Source of the DNA: Granulibacter bethesdensis CGDNIH1
Lineage (GTDB): Bacteria > Pseudomonadota > Alphaproteobacteria > Acetobacterales > Acetobacteraceae
Direction: 5' to 3'
Length of the DNA: 64,000 nt
Assembly (NCBI RefSeq): GCF_000014285.2
Contig: NC_008343.2
Span: 1,948,501 to 2,012,500 of the forward strand
In this document: piece after piece, positions 9,186 to 18,964 of the stretch
Layout: every line of letters begins with the position of its first letter
How positions within the stretch are numbered: position 1 is the first letter of the stretch
Made by a program: the position numbers and the translations under genes
Notes under the pieces: model-generated
Told to the model about the DNA's origin: nothing
The model's database searches: none
What the model saw: the letters and a program-made list of their open reading frames with translations, nothing else

Positions 9186-10262
9186 ATGATGAAAAATAGT
9201 TCATTCCACTTCCGAATGCTTCTGATATCAGGTTTCTGTCTGGTTACGTGGCTTTTCTACAAACAGGTGCCTTCTCTTAAGGCATTGTATGAGCAAACGA
9301 CCGTTTCCCTTGTTTCCAGGGGAGAAGCGGCAGAACCGGCTTCTCCGGTAACAACACCATTGGCGGGCGGACTGAAGATTGCGACTTGGAACCTGGACTG
9401 GCTGACTGAGCCTGGCAGCGAGGCGACGCTGCCTCCGGATGCGCCGCATCGCACAGAGAAGGATATCAGCCGCCTGAGCCATTATGCGACCCTGCTGGAT
9501 GCCGATATTATCGCCGTGCAGGAAGTGGCCAGCCCGGATATTTTGCGCCGTCTGTTCCCGCCCGACCGCTATGTGATTCATCTCAGCGGCGATAAGGTCG
9601 CCCAGCGCGTCGGTTTTGCAGTCCGGCGTGGATTGATGGTGACAGCGAACCCCGATCTGTCGGGGCTGGATGTCTATGGACCCCATGCCGCCCACCACCT
9701 GCGCAGCGGAGCAGATATTACGGTGGATCTGCCAGCGTCCTCCGGTGGCGGCAGGCTGCGGCTGCTGGCCGTACATCTGAAAGCCGGATGCAGACGGGAC
9801 GCTTTTGCCAAAAGTCTGCGGCCAGCCTGCGCAACCTTACAAGCCCAGACCATTCCGCTGACCGGATGGATCGCAGAACGAAAACAGGAGGGCGTTCCCT
9901 TCCTGATTCTCGGGGATTTCAATCGCTGGCTTCATCCCGGTGATGATGTGCTGCAAAAGATGGAACAGGTGGCTCCCCTCACCCTGTTGACGGTCAACCG
10001 ACGCGACCCCTGCCACCATGGCGCCTCCTTTATCGACCATATTCTGGCAGGGGGCGTCGCACGCAGCTGGATCGACCCGGAAAGCCTGCGTGTCATGACG
10101 TACGGCCCGGCCACCACCTCCAAACCGGAGGGTCAGGCGATGCGTTATCAGCTTCCATGGACGCGCATGCCTCCGGGGAAATTGATTCAACCGGACAGCA
10201 GTGATGGATTATCCGATCACTGCCCGGTATCAATCCGGCTGATTCCTGCCCTGCCTCACTAA
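9186..10262 (+). CDS. endonuclease/exonuclease/phosphatase family protein, membrane-anchored
   Basis: A 358-residue protein with an N-terminal hydrophobic segment (about residues 9-26), then a Mg-dependent EEP fold: LKIATWNLDWL (Asn), DIIAVQEVAS (Glu, metal ligand), LLAVHLKAGC, FLILGDFNRW (Asp-Phe-Asn) and LSDHCPVSI (Asp-His catalytic pair). All core catalytic residues are present. The hydrophobic start suggests export or inner-membrane anchoring with the catalytic domain outside, as for secreted nucleases or sphingomyelinase-type phosphodiesterases; the substrate is not determinable. It is followed at 37 bp by the SDR gene on the same strand. Confidence 0.85.
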   Translation: MMKNSSFHFRMLLISGFCLVTWLFYKQVPSLKALYEQTTVSLVSRGEAAEPASPVTTPLAGGLKIATWNLDWLTEPGSEATLPPDAPHRTEKDISRLSHYATLLDADIIAVQEVASPDILRRLFPPDRYVIHLSGDKVAQRVGFAVRRGLMVTANPDLSGLDVYGPHAAHHLRSGADITVDLPASSGGGRLRLLAVHLKAGCRRDAFAKSLRPACATLQAQTIPLTGWIAERKQEGVPFLILGDFNRWLHPGDDVLQKMEQVAPLTLLTVNRRDPCHHGASFIDHILAGGVARSWIDPESLRVMTYGPATTSKPEGQAMRYQLPWTRMPPGKLIQPDSSDGLSDHCPVSIRLIPALPH

Positions 10263-10298
10263 ACAGACAGCGACCGGACTACGGAGATAATAAAGGCC

Positions 10299-11057
10299 AT
10301 GAGCAAAACGCTTCTCGTGACAGGTGCCACATCCGGCTTCGGTGAGGCCATCACCCGTCGTGCCGTCCGGGACGGTCACCGCGTCATTGCCGCAGGCCGT
10401 CGCGTTGATCGGCTGGAGACACTGGAAGCTGAACTGGGGGAAGCTGTTCTACCCTACCGCTTGGACGTAACCGATCCCATTGCCACCGCCGCCCTGCCTG
10501 ATGCCCTGCCAGAGGAATGGCGGCAGATTGACGTACTGGTTAATAATGCCGGGCTGGCGCTGGGACTGGAGCCTGCTCATCAGACCGATCTGGCACAGTG
10601 GGATACGATGGTGGCCACCAATGTGCGCGGGCTGATACACATGACCCGCGCGATCCTGCCAGCCATGGTGGCGCGGAATGACGGGTTGGTAGTCAATATC
10701 GGCAGTATCGCCGGCACCTACCCCTATCCTGGCGGCAACGTCTATGGCGCGACCAAAGCCTTTGTAAAACAGTTCAGCCTCAATCTTCGTGCCGACCTGA
10801 TCGGAACCGGGATCCGTGTCACCAATCTGGAACCGGGTGCCGCTTCTGGCTCAGAATTCAGTCAGGTCCGCTTCAACGGGGACGTTGACAAGGCAACAGC
10901 CGTGTACGATGGCATGCGCCCACTGATGTCCGAAGACATTGCTGAAACGGTGGCCTGGCTGCTGACGTTACCGCCCCATGTGAGCATCAATCGCATGGAG
11001 ATCATGTCTGTGGATCAGGCTTCCGGCCCCCTTGCCATGCACCGGCGCACAGCATGA
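10299..11057 (+). CDS. SDR family NADP-dependent oxidoreductase (YdfG-like)
   Basis: A 252-residue classical short-chain dehydrogenase. It has TGATSGFGEAI (cofactor glycine motif), an AAGRRVDR segment that favours NADP, VNNAG, NIGSIAG (catalytic Ser) and YGATKAFVKQ (Tyr-x-x-x-Lys). The SGFG motif, the conserved NLEPGAASGSEFSQVRFNGD segment and the C-terminal HVSINRMEIMSV place it in the YdfG group (3-hydroxy acid/serine/allo-threonine dehydrogenase). The start has an upstream GGAG. Its stop overlaps the start of ppk2 by four bases (ATGA), so both are translated from one message. Confidence 0.9.
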   Translation: MSKTLLVTGATSGFGEAITRRAVRDGHRVIAAGRRVDRLETLEAELGEAVLPYRLDVTDPIATAALPDALPEEWRQIDVLVNNAGLALGLEPAHQTDLAQWDTMVATNVRGLIHMTRAILPAMVARNDGLVVNIGSIAGTYPYPGGNVYGATKAFVKQFSLNLRADLIGTGIRVTNLEPGAASGSEFSQVRFNGDVDKATAVYDGMRPLMSEDIAETVAWLLTLPPHVSINRMEIMSVDQASGPLAMHRRTA

Positions 11058-11965
11058 GCGACGCTATCAGTGAAACAGTCCGGCAGTTCCTCACAACCTG
11101 CCGGATTGATAATGGCAGGGAATTCAGGCTTGCCGCTCACGACCCGGATCGTAAGCCGGAGATCGATCTGTCCCGTCAGGAAATCACCGATTACCTGACG
11201 GAGCGGACAGAATGCCTGTCTGACCTTCAGCAAAGGCTGTATTCATCGCAGTCATACGGGTTGCTTTGCGTGTTTCAGGCAATGGATACCGGCGGTAAGG
11301 ATGGCACGATCCGCCACGTCATGTCCGGCGTGAACCCGCAAGGCGTGCAGGTCAGATCCTTCAAACAGCCCGGCCCGGAAGCGATTCATCATGATTTTCT
11401 CTGGCGCGTTTCACTCTCGCTGCCACAGCGCGGGGAGATCGGAATTTTCAATCGCAGCCATTATGAAGAGGTACTGGTCACCCGCGTACACCCTCACCTG
11501 CTGGATAAAAGCGGCATTCCGGAAGACCTGCGCGGCAAACCATTCTGGAAAAACCGTCTGCGTGACATTCGGCATTTCGAATCCTATCTCGGCCGTCAGG
11601 GCATCGTAGTACGCAAATTTTTCCTGCATATCTCGAAGGAAGAGCAGCGCAAGCGCTTGCTCGCCCGGTTGGACGACCCGACGAAACACTGGAAATTCAG
11701 TGTGGATGACATACAGGAACGGCAATACTGGAACGCCTACCAACGGGCCTATGAAAAGGCGATCATCGGCACGGCCAGAACAGACGCGCCATGGTTCGTC
11801 ATTCCAGCCAACAGTAAACCAATCGCCCGGTTGCTGGTGAAAGAGGCGATCATCGAAGCACTGGAAGAAATTAACCCGCAACAGCCCGTGCTGAATGAGG
11901 AACAGAAAGCCGCCCTTGATGAAGGACGTGCAGCATTGGAAGACCGCTCGGACACCACTCAGTAA
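11054..11965 (+). CDS. ppk2: polyphosphate kinase 2 family protein
   Basis: A 303-residue PPK2 that transfers phosphate between polyphosphate and nucleotides. It has the Walker A motif AMDTGGKDGTI (about 77-87), the Walker B region IFNRSHYEEVLV (about 135-146), the lid-type segment FFLHISKEEQRKRLLARLDDPTKHWKFS and the C-terminal APWFVIPANSKPIARLLV. Length and the single PPK2 domain fit the short class, which phosphorylates nucleoside mono- or diphosphates from polyphosphate; the class cannot be fixed without alignment. It is coupled to the upstream SDR by an ATGA overlap. Confidence 0.92.
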   Translation: MSDAISETVRQFLTTCRIDNGREFRLAAHDPDRKPEIDLSRQEITDYLTERTECLSDLQQRLYSSQSYGLLCVFQAMDTGGKDGTIRHVMSGVNPQGVQVRSFKQPGPEAIHHDFLWRVSLSLPQRGEIGIFNRSHYEEVLVTRVHPHLLDKSGIPEDLRGKPFWKNRLRDIRHFESYLGRQGIVVRKFFLHISKEEQRKRLLARLDDPTKHWKFSVDDIQERQYWNAYQRAYEKAIIGTARTDAPWFVIPANSKPIARLLVKEAIIEALEEINPQQPVLNEEQKAALDEGRAALEDRSDTTQ

Positions 11966-12091
11966 GCGATCCAGATGGCACGCGTTTTTTATTCTATAGT
12001 AGTAGGCGTCTACAACAGAAATACCACCACGTCTGATGAACAGCCTTCGGGCGACAGCCGGTCTGTCTGGTGCCCTGTATCAGATAACAGC

Positions 12092-13870
12092 TTACTGCGC
12101 CAAATAGGCACGCCATCCGCCAAAGCGGGTGATATCCTGTGCTCCGACCAGACCGGCCGGTTCACAGACGAAACCTTTGACAGAGGTTCCATCGGCCAGA
12201 CGCAAAGTACCGATGGCCAATGGGGCCGGAACCAAAGCCGTAAACGTGCCGAACGCTTCCGCATCCATGCTCCATAATTCGATTTCGATGCCATCCCCGG
12301 TGAAGTCCGGATCAGCGACCAGCCCCGGTTTGGGAGGAATGGTCTCAGCCAGAGCATAAAGCCGGTACTCTGGCGCCGTTCTGGTCCGTGCCACCAGAGT
12401 GGCATTGCGTTCCGTCAATTGCCAATGCAGCGGCTGTCCGGACAGATGGGCCCCGACCACAGCCAGCGCGATCTGTTCCGGATTAGTCTCCTCCAGCACA
12501 GGATCAGGCAGAGAAGCACGATCCTGTCCATAGCCGGGTTCCAGTCGGCGATGGAGACGGTCGGCGATCAGGGCCATTGAATCGTCGCTGAAAGCCGGCC
12601 CCACCAGAGTAACACCGAAAGGCAACCCCGTTTCGATGAAACCCGCCGGCACTGCAATGGCGGCACAATCCAGCAGGTTAACGAAATTGGTATAATGCCC
12701 CAACTGGCTGTTCAGGCGCACAGGATCAGCCATCACCGCCTCGACCTTGTGAATGGTCGGAGCCGTGGGCAGCAGCAGTATATCCATCCTGGCCCATTGG
12801 GCATTGGCCTGTTGAGTCAGCGCTGCCAGTTCGTATTGGCCACGGAAAGCATCCACTGCCGAGAGTGTCTTCGCAGTTTCGACAATGCTCCGTACCACCG
12901 GATCAAAAGAATCCGGTGCCCGGGAAAGATGATCACCGACAGCCTCCAACCTTTCCGCAACCCATGGGCCACCGTACAGCAGTTTGGCAGCATCGCGGAA
13001 AGGTGCGAAGTCGATCTCGACCAGTTCTGCATCGAGGGAGATCATCTCATCCAGCGCACGCTGATAAAGGGCGGCATAAGCGGTATTGCCGTAGAATTCC
13101 CGCTGATCCTGTCGGGGAACGCCTACTCTGAGGCCGACATGCGGCAGTCTGCGCTTTTGCGACGGACGGGAGTAAGGATCTGCCGCATCATAGCCCTCGG
13201 CGATCCGACGGATCAGTGTTCCCTCCGCCACCGAAGCAGCAAAGACGGTGACACAATCAAGGGAACGACAAGCCGGAACGACCCCACTGGTGCTGAGCAA
13301 TCCTTTGGTGGGTTTCACCCCGACCAGATTGTTGAACGCTGCCGGTACCCGACCGGACCCAGCCGTGTCGGTCCCCAGCGAGAAAGCCACCAATCCTGCC
13401 GCCACTGCGACAGCAGAGCCCGAACTGGACCCGCCAGAGATATAATCCTGATCGAACACGCAACGCGGTGCCCCGAAGGGAGAGCGTGTGCCGACAAGGC
13501 CGGTGGCGAATTGATCCAGATTGGTCTTGCCCAGAACGATGGCTCCGGCTGCCCGCAGCCGCGCCACAACCGTCGCGTCCCTATCCGGTTCATAGGTAAA
13601 AGCCGGACAGGCAGCCGAGCATGGCAAACCGGCCACGTCGATATTGTCTTTGACGGCGAAAGGAACACCGTACAGTGGTTTCCCGGTTGCGGGGGAAGCA
13701 TCCAGGGCACGTGCTTCCGCCAAGACCTCCTCGCGGGGGCGCAGGGCGATCCATACCGCCTTGTCGCCATAGCGCGTGATGCGGTCATAAGCCTCGGTGA
13801 CTACCTGCTCGATGGTGCCGCCTTGCGCCAGAAACGCCTGAATACCTTCGAGGGTCATGCTCAGCGTCAT
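12092..13870 (-). CDS. atzF: allophanate hydrolase AtzF
   Basis: Amidase-signature enzyme that splits allophanate into carbon dioxide and two ammonia. The 592-residue protein has the Ser-Ser-Lys triad: VKDNIDVAGLP (Lys), SGGSSSGSAVAVAAGL (cis-Ser region) and SLGTDTAGSGRVPAAFNN (nucleophile Ser). An allophanate hydrolase C-terminal domain follows from about residue 460. It starts one base after the stop of the carboxylase gene. As the last gene of the riboswitch-headed operon it performs the final step of guanidine nitrogen release. A second in-frame ATG lies at 13858. Confidence 0.96.
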   Translation of the reverse strand: MTLSMTLEGIQAFLAQGGTIEQVVTEAYDRITRYGDKAVWIALRPREEVLAEARALDASPATGKPLYGVPFAVKDNIDVAGLPCSAACPAFTYEPDRDATVVARLRAAGAIVLGKTNLDQFATGLVGTRSPFGAPRCVFDQDYISGGSSSGSAVAVAAGLVAFSLGTDTAGSGRVPAAFNNLVGVKPTKGLLSTSGVVPACRSLDCVTVFAASVAEGTLIRRIAEGYDAADPYSRPSQKRRLPHVGLRVGVPRQDQREFYGNTAYAALYQRALDEMISLDAELVEIDFAPFRDAAKLLYGGPWVAERLEAVGDHLSRAPDSFDPVVRSIVETAKTLSAVDAFRGQYELAALTQQANAQWARMDILLLPTAPTIHKVEAVMADPVRLNSQLGHYTNFVNLLDCAAIAVPAGFIETGLPFGVTLVGPAFSDDSMALIADRLHRRLEPGYGQDRASLPDPVLEETNPEQIALAVVGAHLSGQPLHWQLTERNATLVARTRTAPEYRLYALAETIPPKPGLVADPDFTGDGIEIELWSMDAEAFGTFTALVPAPLAIGTLRLADGTSVKGFVCEPAGLVGAQDITRFGGWRAYLAQ

Positions 13871-13871
13871 G

Positions 13872-16800
13872 TCAGGCTTCCTCCTCGATCAGCAGCAGAC
13901 GCTGCCCGGCCTGTACGGTTTTACCCGTCTGGCACAGCACGTCCCGCACCACACCGGAGACGGAGGCTTTGACCTCCATTTCCATTTTCATGGACTCAAG
14001 AATGGCCACAGCCTGTCCGGGTTGAACCTTGTGGCCGGTTTCAACCAGCACTTTCCAGACATTGCCGGGAATGGGAGAGTCCACGGTCGCCATACCGGGC
14101 GGCAAGGCGGAAACGTCCTCAGGCGGGGCAGCCGCATCATCTTCGGAGACATAGGCTGCCAACCCAAGCTCCCTCCAACGCTGACGCTCGGCCTCGAAGG
14201 CGGCTTGCTGGCGGGATTTGAAGGCGGCGATGCTGTCAGCATTCTCAGCCAGAAAGCGGTGATAATCCGCCAGCCTGAATACTGATTCTTCCGTCTTCAG
14301 CGCGTAACCGCCATAGGGGAAGGCATCGCGGGCTTCGGCCAGTTCCTGTGCCGAGACGGGGAAGAAGCGTATCTGGTCGAAGAAGCGCAGCAGCCAGGGT
14401 TTGCCATCCCTGAAATTGGCGGTCTGGCGATGGGTGTTCCAGACCTGCACTGTACGTCCAACGAACTGATAGCCGCCGGGGCCTTCCATCCCATAGATGC
14501 ACATATAGGCCCCACCGATCCCGACCGCGTTTTCAGGGGTCCAGGTGCGGGCCGGATTGTATTTGGTGGTCACCAGACGGTGACGCGGATCCAGCGGTGT
14601 CGCCACCGGTGCGCCCAGATAGACATCGCCCAGCCCCAGCACCAGGTAGCGGGCATTGTAGACCACATCCTTGACCGCCTGCTCATCGGCCAGCCCGTTG
14701 ATGCGGCGGATGAACTCGATATTGGACGGGCACCAGGGTGCGTCGGGGCGCACCAGCTCCTGATATTTGCGGATCGCCAGACGGGTCGATTCATCGTCCC
14801 AGGAAAGCGGCATATGGATGGTGCGGGTCGGCACGCTGATCTGATCGACCGGCGGCAGATCGGCGATCGCCTCCGCCAGCAATCCACGCATTCTGCCGAT
14901 CGGCAGGCGGTCGGGATCGAGATGAACCTGAAGCGAACGGATACCCGGTGTCAGGTCCAGCAGTCCCGGCAGATTTTCCGCTTTCAGCCGCTCCATCAGG
15001 GCATGGGCCTGAAAACGCAGGCTCAGATCCAGTTCAAGCGGCCCGAACTCCACCAGCAGATTGTCATCGCCCGACTGACGCAGCAGCACGGCTTCGTTGC
15101 CTTCACGGAAACGCGCCAGCACCGGGCTTTCCGGTGCTGGCGGGGCCAAGGCGGGCGCAGTCACAGCACGCAAGGTCTTCAGGGCCGCATCCTGCGCGTG
15201 ACGCAGAGCATCGGCCTGGTCGATATCGAGCCGAACGAAACGCAGCTTGTCGCCCGGCTTCAACTGGCCGATTTTCCATAATTCGGCGCAGGCCACTGTG
15301 ACCGGGCAGACGAAGCCACCCAGTGACGGACCGTCCGGCCCCAGAATGATCGGCATGTCGCCGGTGAAGTCCAGCGCCCCAACCGCATAGGCGTTGTCAT
15401 GGATGTTCGAGGGATGCAGCCCGGCCTCACCCCCATCGGTGCGGGCCCAGTCGGGTTTGGGGCCGATCAGCCGCACGCCGGTGCGCGCGCTGTTGAAATG
15501 CACCTCGTACTCGGCCTCGAACAGGGTGGCGATGTCGGTTTCCGTGAAGAAATCCGGAGCACCGTGCGGGCCGATCAACACGCCGATCCGCCATTCGCGG
15601 GTCAGGGCGGGCCGCAGGGTCGGATCGAGCGGTACTTCATGGACGGGACCGGCACCGCTTCTGTTCAGACGCAGCACATCGCCGGTACGCAGACAGCCAA
15701 CGCCGTGACCGCCGAAACGACCCAGAGCAAAGGTAGCGCGGCTTCCCATATAAACCGGAGCATCAAAGCCATGACGGACCGCCAGATAGGCACGGTTGCC
15801 CGCCTGCCTTGCGGCCGCGATGGTCAATACCTGCCCGGCATCGACCCTGATCGCCTGCCAGAAGGGCACGGGCTGCCCGTCCAGCGTCACGTCCATCTCA
15901 GCCCCGCCCAGAGCGATCTCCGTGGGGGCGTTGAAGCGCAGGGTGGGACCAGTCAGGGTGATTTCCAGAGTGGCGGCTTCTGACGGGTTCCCCAGCAGAC
16001 GGTTGACCAGCCGGTGAGACAATGCATCCATCGGGCCACTGGGCGGCACGCCGACATCCCAGTAGCCAAGACGTCCCGGCCAATCCTGAAGGCTGCTTTG
16101 CGCGCCGGGGGCCAGCACATCGATGGTCGAGGGCTGATAGGGAAAATCCCCCAGCGCCCGCGTGCTGACCTTGCCGGAGGACAGCATCCCGGATGCGGCG
16201 ATGGCCGCCAGATAATCGAGATTGGTCTCGATACCGTAAACACTGGTATGGGCCAAAGCATCCTGTAATTTACTCAGGGTTTCGGCACGGTCCTGACCGG
16301 TCACGATGATCTTGGCCAGCATGGGATCATAATAAGGCGTCACCTCGGTGCCGCTTTCGATCCAGCTATCCACGCGGACATCATCGGCAGGAAAGGCGAC
16401 ATGGGTCAGACGGCCCGAACTGGGCAGAAACCCCTTACCGGGATCCTCCGCATACAGCCGCACCTGAATCGAGGCCCCCCGTGGCTCAGGCGCTTCCGGA
16501 ACGGACAACTCGCCCGCGGCCTGACGCACCATCCATTCCACCAGATCCACGCCGGTAACCTGCTCGGTCACGCCGTGCTCGACCTGAAGGCGGGTATTCA
16601 CTTCCAGAAAATAGAACTGGTCGGCTGCATCATCATAAATGAATTCCACCGTTCCGGCGGATTCATAAGCGACATGACGACCCAGCCTGATGGCCGCATC
16701 CATCATGGCGGCACGGGTAGCAGCGGGCAGATTGGGGGCCGGTGTTTCCTCGACAACTTTCTGATTGCGCCGTTGCAGTGAACAGTCACGTTCGCCAAGC

Positions 16801-17465
16801 GCCACGACATGGCCCTGACCGTCACCGAAAATCTGCACCTCGATATGCCGGGCGCGCGCGACATATTTTTCAAGATAGATGCCGCCATCTTTGAAATTGC
16901 TTTCCGACAGACGGCGCACCGTTTCGAACAGCGGTCCCAGTTCATCGGCGCTGCGGCAGAGTTGCAGACCGATGCCGCCGCCGCCCGCGGTGCTCTTGAT
17001 CATGACAGGATAGCCGATCTCCCCGGCGGCTTCATGGGCGGCCTGCAAATCTGGCAGCAGACCGGTACCGGGCAAAAGCGGCACGCCGCAAGCCTGAGCG
17101 GCTTCCCGGGCGGTATGCTTCAGCCCGAAGATGCGCATGTGCTCCGGGGACGGCCCGATGAAACGGATGCCTTCCTCGGCCAGACGATTGGCGAAAGCGG
17201 CATTCTCCGACAGGAAACCGTAACCGGGATGCACCGCCTGTGCGCCGGTCTGTTTGCAGGCGGCGATGATGGCCTCAATATCCAGATAGCTTGCGGAAAC
17301 CTGTGCAGGACCGACGCAGACCGACTGATCGGCCATCAGGCGATGACGGGAATGGCGATCGGCCTCGGAATAGACGGCCACCGTGCCCACACCCATTTTT
17401 TTCAGCGTGCGGAAAATGCGGCAGGCGATGGCACCCCGGTTGGCCACCAGAACATGATCGAACAT
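13872..17465 (-). CDS. guanidine carboxylase (urea carboxylase family)
   Basis: Biotin- and ATP-dependent carboxylase of 1197 residues. The order is biotin carboxylase (residues 1-450, VLVANRGAIACRIFRTLKK start, KSTAGGGGIGLQLC ATP loop, FLEVNTRLQVEHGVTE), KipA/KipI-type carboxyltransferase (about 480-1050, including ARTWTPENAVGIGGAY and YGMEGPGGYQFVGRT) and a biotinyl domain with biotin-Lys motif ESMKME near the end. It was called urea carboxylase historically. With a guanidine-I riboswitch and two DUF1989 partners, the established assignment is guanidine carboxylase, making carboxyguanidine from guanidine and bicarbonate. The ATG at 17465 gives the normal N-terminus; the frame open to 17531 would overlap the upstream gene. 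Confidence 0.93.
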   Translation of the reverse strand: MFDHVLVANRGAIACRIFRTLKKMGVGTVAVYSEADRHSRHRLMADQSVCVGPAQVSASYLDIEAIIAACKQTGAQAVHPGYGFLSENAAFANRLAEEGIRFIGPSPEHMRIFGLKHTAREAAQACGVPLLPGTGLLPDLQAAHEAAGEIGYPVMIKSTAGGGGIGLQLCRSADELGPLFETVRRLSESNFKDGGIYLEKYVARARHIEVQIFGDGQGHVVALGERDCSLQRRNQKVVEETPAPNLPAATRAAMMDAAIRLGRHVAYESAGTVEFIYDDAADQFYFLEVNTRLQVEHGVTEQVTGVDLVEWMVRQAAGELSVPEAPEPRGASIQVRLYAEDPGKGFLPSSGRLTHVAFPADDVRVDSWIESGTEVTPYYDPMLAKIIVTGQDRAETLSKLQDALAHTSVYGIETNLDYLAAIAASGMLSSGKVSTRALGDFPYQPSTIDVLAPGAQSSLQDWPGRLGYWDVGVPPSGPMDALSHRLVNRLLGNPSEAATLEITLTGPTLRFNAPTEIALGGAEMDVTLDGQPVPFWQAIRVDAGQVLTIAAARQAGNRAYLAVRHGFDAPVYMGSRATFALGRFGGHGVGCLRTGDVLRLNRSGAGPVHEVPLDPTLRPALTREWRIGVLIGPHGAPDFFTETDIATLFEAEYEVHFNSARTGVRLIGPKPDWARTDGGEAGLHPSNIHDNAYAVGALDFTGDMPIILGPDGPSLGGFVCPVTVACAELWKIGQLKPGDKLRFVRLDIDQADALRHAQDAALKTLRAVTAPALAPPAPESPVLARFREGNEAVLLRQSGDDNLLVEFGPLELDLSLRFQAHALMERLKAENLPGLLDLTPGIRSLQVHLDPDRLPIGRMRGLLAEAIADLPPVDQISVPTRTIHMPLSWDDESTRLAIRKYQELVRPDAPWCPSNIEFIRRINGLADEQAVKDVVYNARYLVLGLGDVYLGAPVATPLDPRHRLVTTKYNPARTWTPENAVGIGGAYMCIYGMEGPGGYQFVGRTVQVWNTHRQTANFRDGKPWLLRFFDQIRFFPVSAQELAEARDAFPYGGYALKTEESVFRLADYHRFLAENADSIAAFKSRQQAAFEAERQRWRELGLAAYVSEDDAAAPPEDVSALPPGMATVDSPIPGNVWKVLVETGHKVQPGQAVAILESMKMEMEVKASVSGVVRDVLCQTGKTVQAGQRLLLIEEEA

Positions 17466-17481
17466 GGGAAACCCCTTTTGG

Positions 17482-18126
17482 TCAGGCCGCGTCCCACACC
17501 ACCACTTCGATGGGCGTGGGGTTGTAGGCATTGCAGGGGTTGTTGAGCTGCGGGCAGTTCGAGATCAGCACGATCACATCCATCGCCGCGATCATCTCGA
17601 CATATTTGCCGGGTGCCGACAGCCCATCCTCGAAGGTCAGGCCGCCTTCGGGCGTGACCGGCACATTCATGAAAAAATTGATGTTGTGGGCGATGTCACG
17701 CTTGGTCAGGCCCAGATGATCGTTCTCGGCCACCGCCAGCAACCAGGAATCACGGCATGCATGCATGGTCTTTTTGTCCAGAGCATAGCGCACTGTGTTG
17801 GATTCAGTCGCACAGGCCCCGCCCAGAGTATCGTGACGGCCAACGGTATCGGCGGTGATTTCCAGCATCACATTGCCGTCCTGGGAATAAAGCTTGCTGC
17901 CGGTGGTCAGATAGACATTGCCCTGCTCACGGACGGTATTCTCGGCTGAGTAGCGTTCAGACGGATCTTTTGCCGAAAAGAACAGGGTGTCGGCGGATTG
18001 ATTGCCCTCCAGATCGACAATGCGAAGATTCTGACCGGCCTTGACGACATGCATCCAGTAATCACCGGCCTTGACCGTGTTGCGATAGCTGGCGTTTTCC
18101 GGGGCGAGATTGCTTTCCCTGATCAT
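17482..18126 (-). CDS. cgiB: carboxyguanidine deiminase subunit (DUF1989, urea carboxylase-associated protein 2)
   Basis: A 214-residue DUF1989 protein of the urea-carboxylase-associated type 2. Typical segments are [44 protein letters not shown] and [16 protein letters not shown], which carry conserved His/Cys/Asp residues thought to bind metal. In the guanidine pathway it pairs with the neighbouring DUF1989 protein to deiminate carboxyguanidine to allophanate plus ammonia. It starts three bases after the stop of the upstream partner and ends 16 bp before the carboxylase. The A versus B symbol is my best assignment. Confidence 0.88.
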   Translation of the reverse strand: MIRESNLAPENASYRNTVKAGDYWMHVVKAGQNLRIVDLEGNQSADTLFFSAKDPSERYSAENTVREQGNVYLTTGSKLYSQDGNVMLEITADTVGRHDTLGGACATESNTVRYALDKKTMHACRDSWLLAVAENDHLGLTKRDIAHNINFFMNVPVTPEGGLTFEDGLSAPGKYVEMIAAMDVIVLISNCPQLNNPCNAYNPTPIEVVVWDAA

Positions 18127-18129
18127 GGT

Positions 18130-18864
18130 TCAGCCCTCCGATCCGCAAGAACACAGGTGATAGATTCGATTGTTTTCAAAACCGCGTTCATTTTCAGGAC
18201 GGAAATGTTTGCAGGCATCATCCTCGGCGACTGGCTCCGCTTGCAAAAGCTCATAGGCCACCGGGTGGCGGGGATAGCTGGCTGACGGATTAAGCGGATG
18301 CGGACAGGTATGCAGCAGAACAAGCGTATCCATCTCGAAGCGCAGCGTCACATGCGCACCCGGTCTGGAATGGGTGGCATCGAAAAGAAGAGTTCCATCG
18401 GCGGCAACAGCCACCTTACTGAACCAGTTCACGTTGGAGGCCAGATCGCGCCGCCCCAGACCGTATTTCGCGCCTTCCACCAGAAAGCTGTCATGGCCAT
18501 TCTGGGTCCAGTCATTATGACCGGTCTGGTAATCCACAGGCTGCCATTTATGGGCGACGCTGGACCTGGTGCTGTTGCCGCAGACCGTGTCGTGCCAGCC
18601 CAGACTATCCTCGATGATCGAGCAGAAAATCCGCCCCATATCGGAATAGAGGCAATTGCCGCGGGTCAGCTTGAAGGTGTGCTGGCACTTCAGGCTGTCG
18701 GGCGCATTATAGCGCTCCAGCAGGTTGGCGGGATTGTAAAACAGCATGCCGACATTGGCCCCACCCTCCAGATCGGTCAGGCGCAGCAAGGTGCCGCGTT
18801 TGAGCGTGAAGGACCAGTGTTTGCCGCCGGGAATCACATCCCGATAGAGAACGTCCTGACTCAT
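18130..18864 (-). CDS. cgiA: carboxyguanidine deiminase subunit (DUF1989, urea carboxylase-associated protein 1)
   Basis: A 244-residue DUF1989 protein of the urea-carboxylase-associated type 1. It shares with its downstream partner the LRLTDLEGGANVGMLFYN, WHDTVCGNS and GRRDLASNVNWFSKVAV segments and the C-terminal LVLLHTCPHPLNPSASYPRHPV, and ends in a CSCGSEG cysteine cluster. It is the first enzyme gene after the ABC transporter, separated by a 100-bp gap that holds a GC-rich hairpin. With its partner it is expected to form the heteromeric carboxyguanidine deiminase. The alternative older reading is a urea-pathway accessory protein, which the riboswitch argues against. Confidence 0.88.
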   Translation of the reverse strand: MSQDVLYRDVIPGGKHWSFTLKRGTLLRLTDLEGGANVGMLFYNPANLLERYNAPDSLKCQHTFKLTRGNCLYSDMGRIFCSIIEDSLGWHDTVCGNSTRSSVAHKWQPVDYQTGHNDWTQNGHDSFLVEGAKYGLGRRDLASNVNWFSKVAVAADGTLLFDATHSRPGAHVTLRFEMDTLVLLHTCPHPLNPSASYPRHPVAYELLQAEPVAEDDACKHFRPENERGFENNRIYHLCSCGSEG

Positions 18865-18964
18865 AATCCTCTGTCTCCCCGGCAGGTCGTCCCGCCGAAC
18901 AGGGCCTTTTGCTTCTGGCCGGGTCGTCCCGGCAGGCCAGAGTGAAATCAGTGAGTGAAATCAG

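Noticed and set aside
11966-12091. Terminator between ppk2 and atzF
   Set aside because: A T run is present near 11985 but there is no convincing stem before it.
12695-13972. Long plus-strand open frame (425 codons) across the allophanate hydrolase gene
   Set aside because: It is antisense to a gene with all amidase motifs, has no recognisable domain and reflects GC-rich codon bias.
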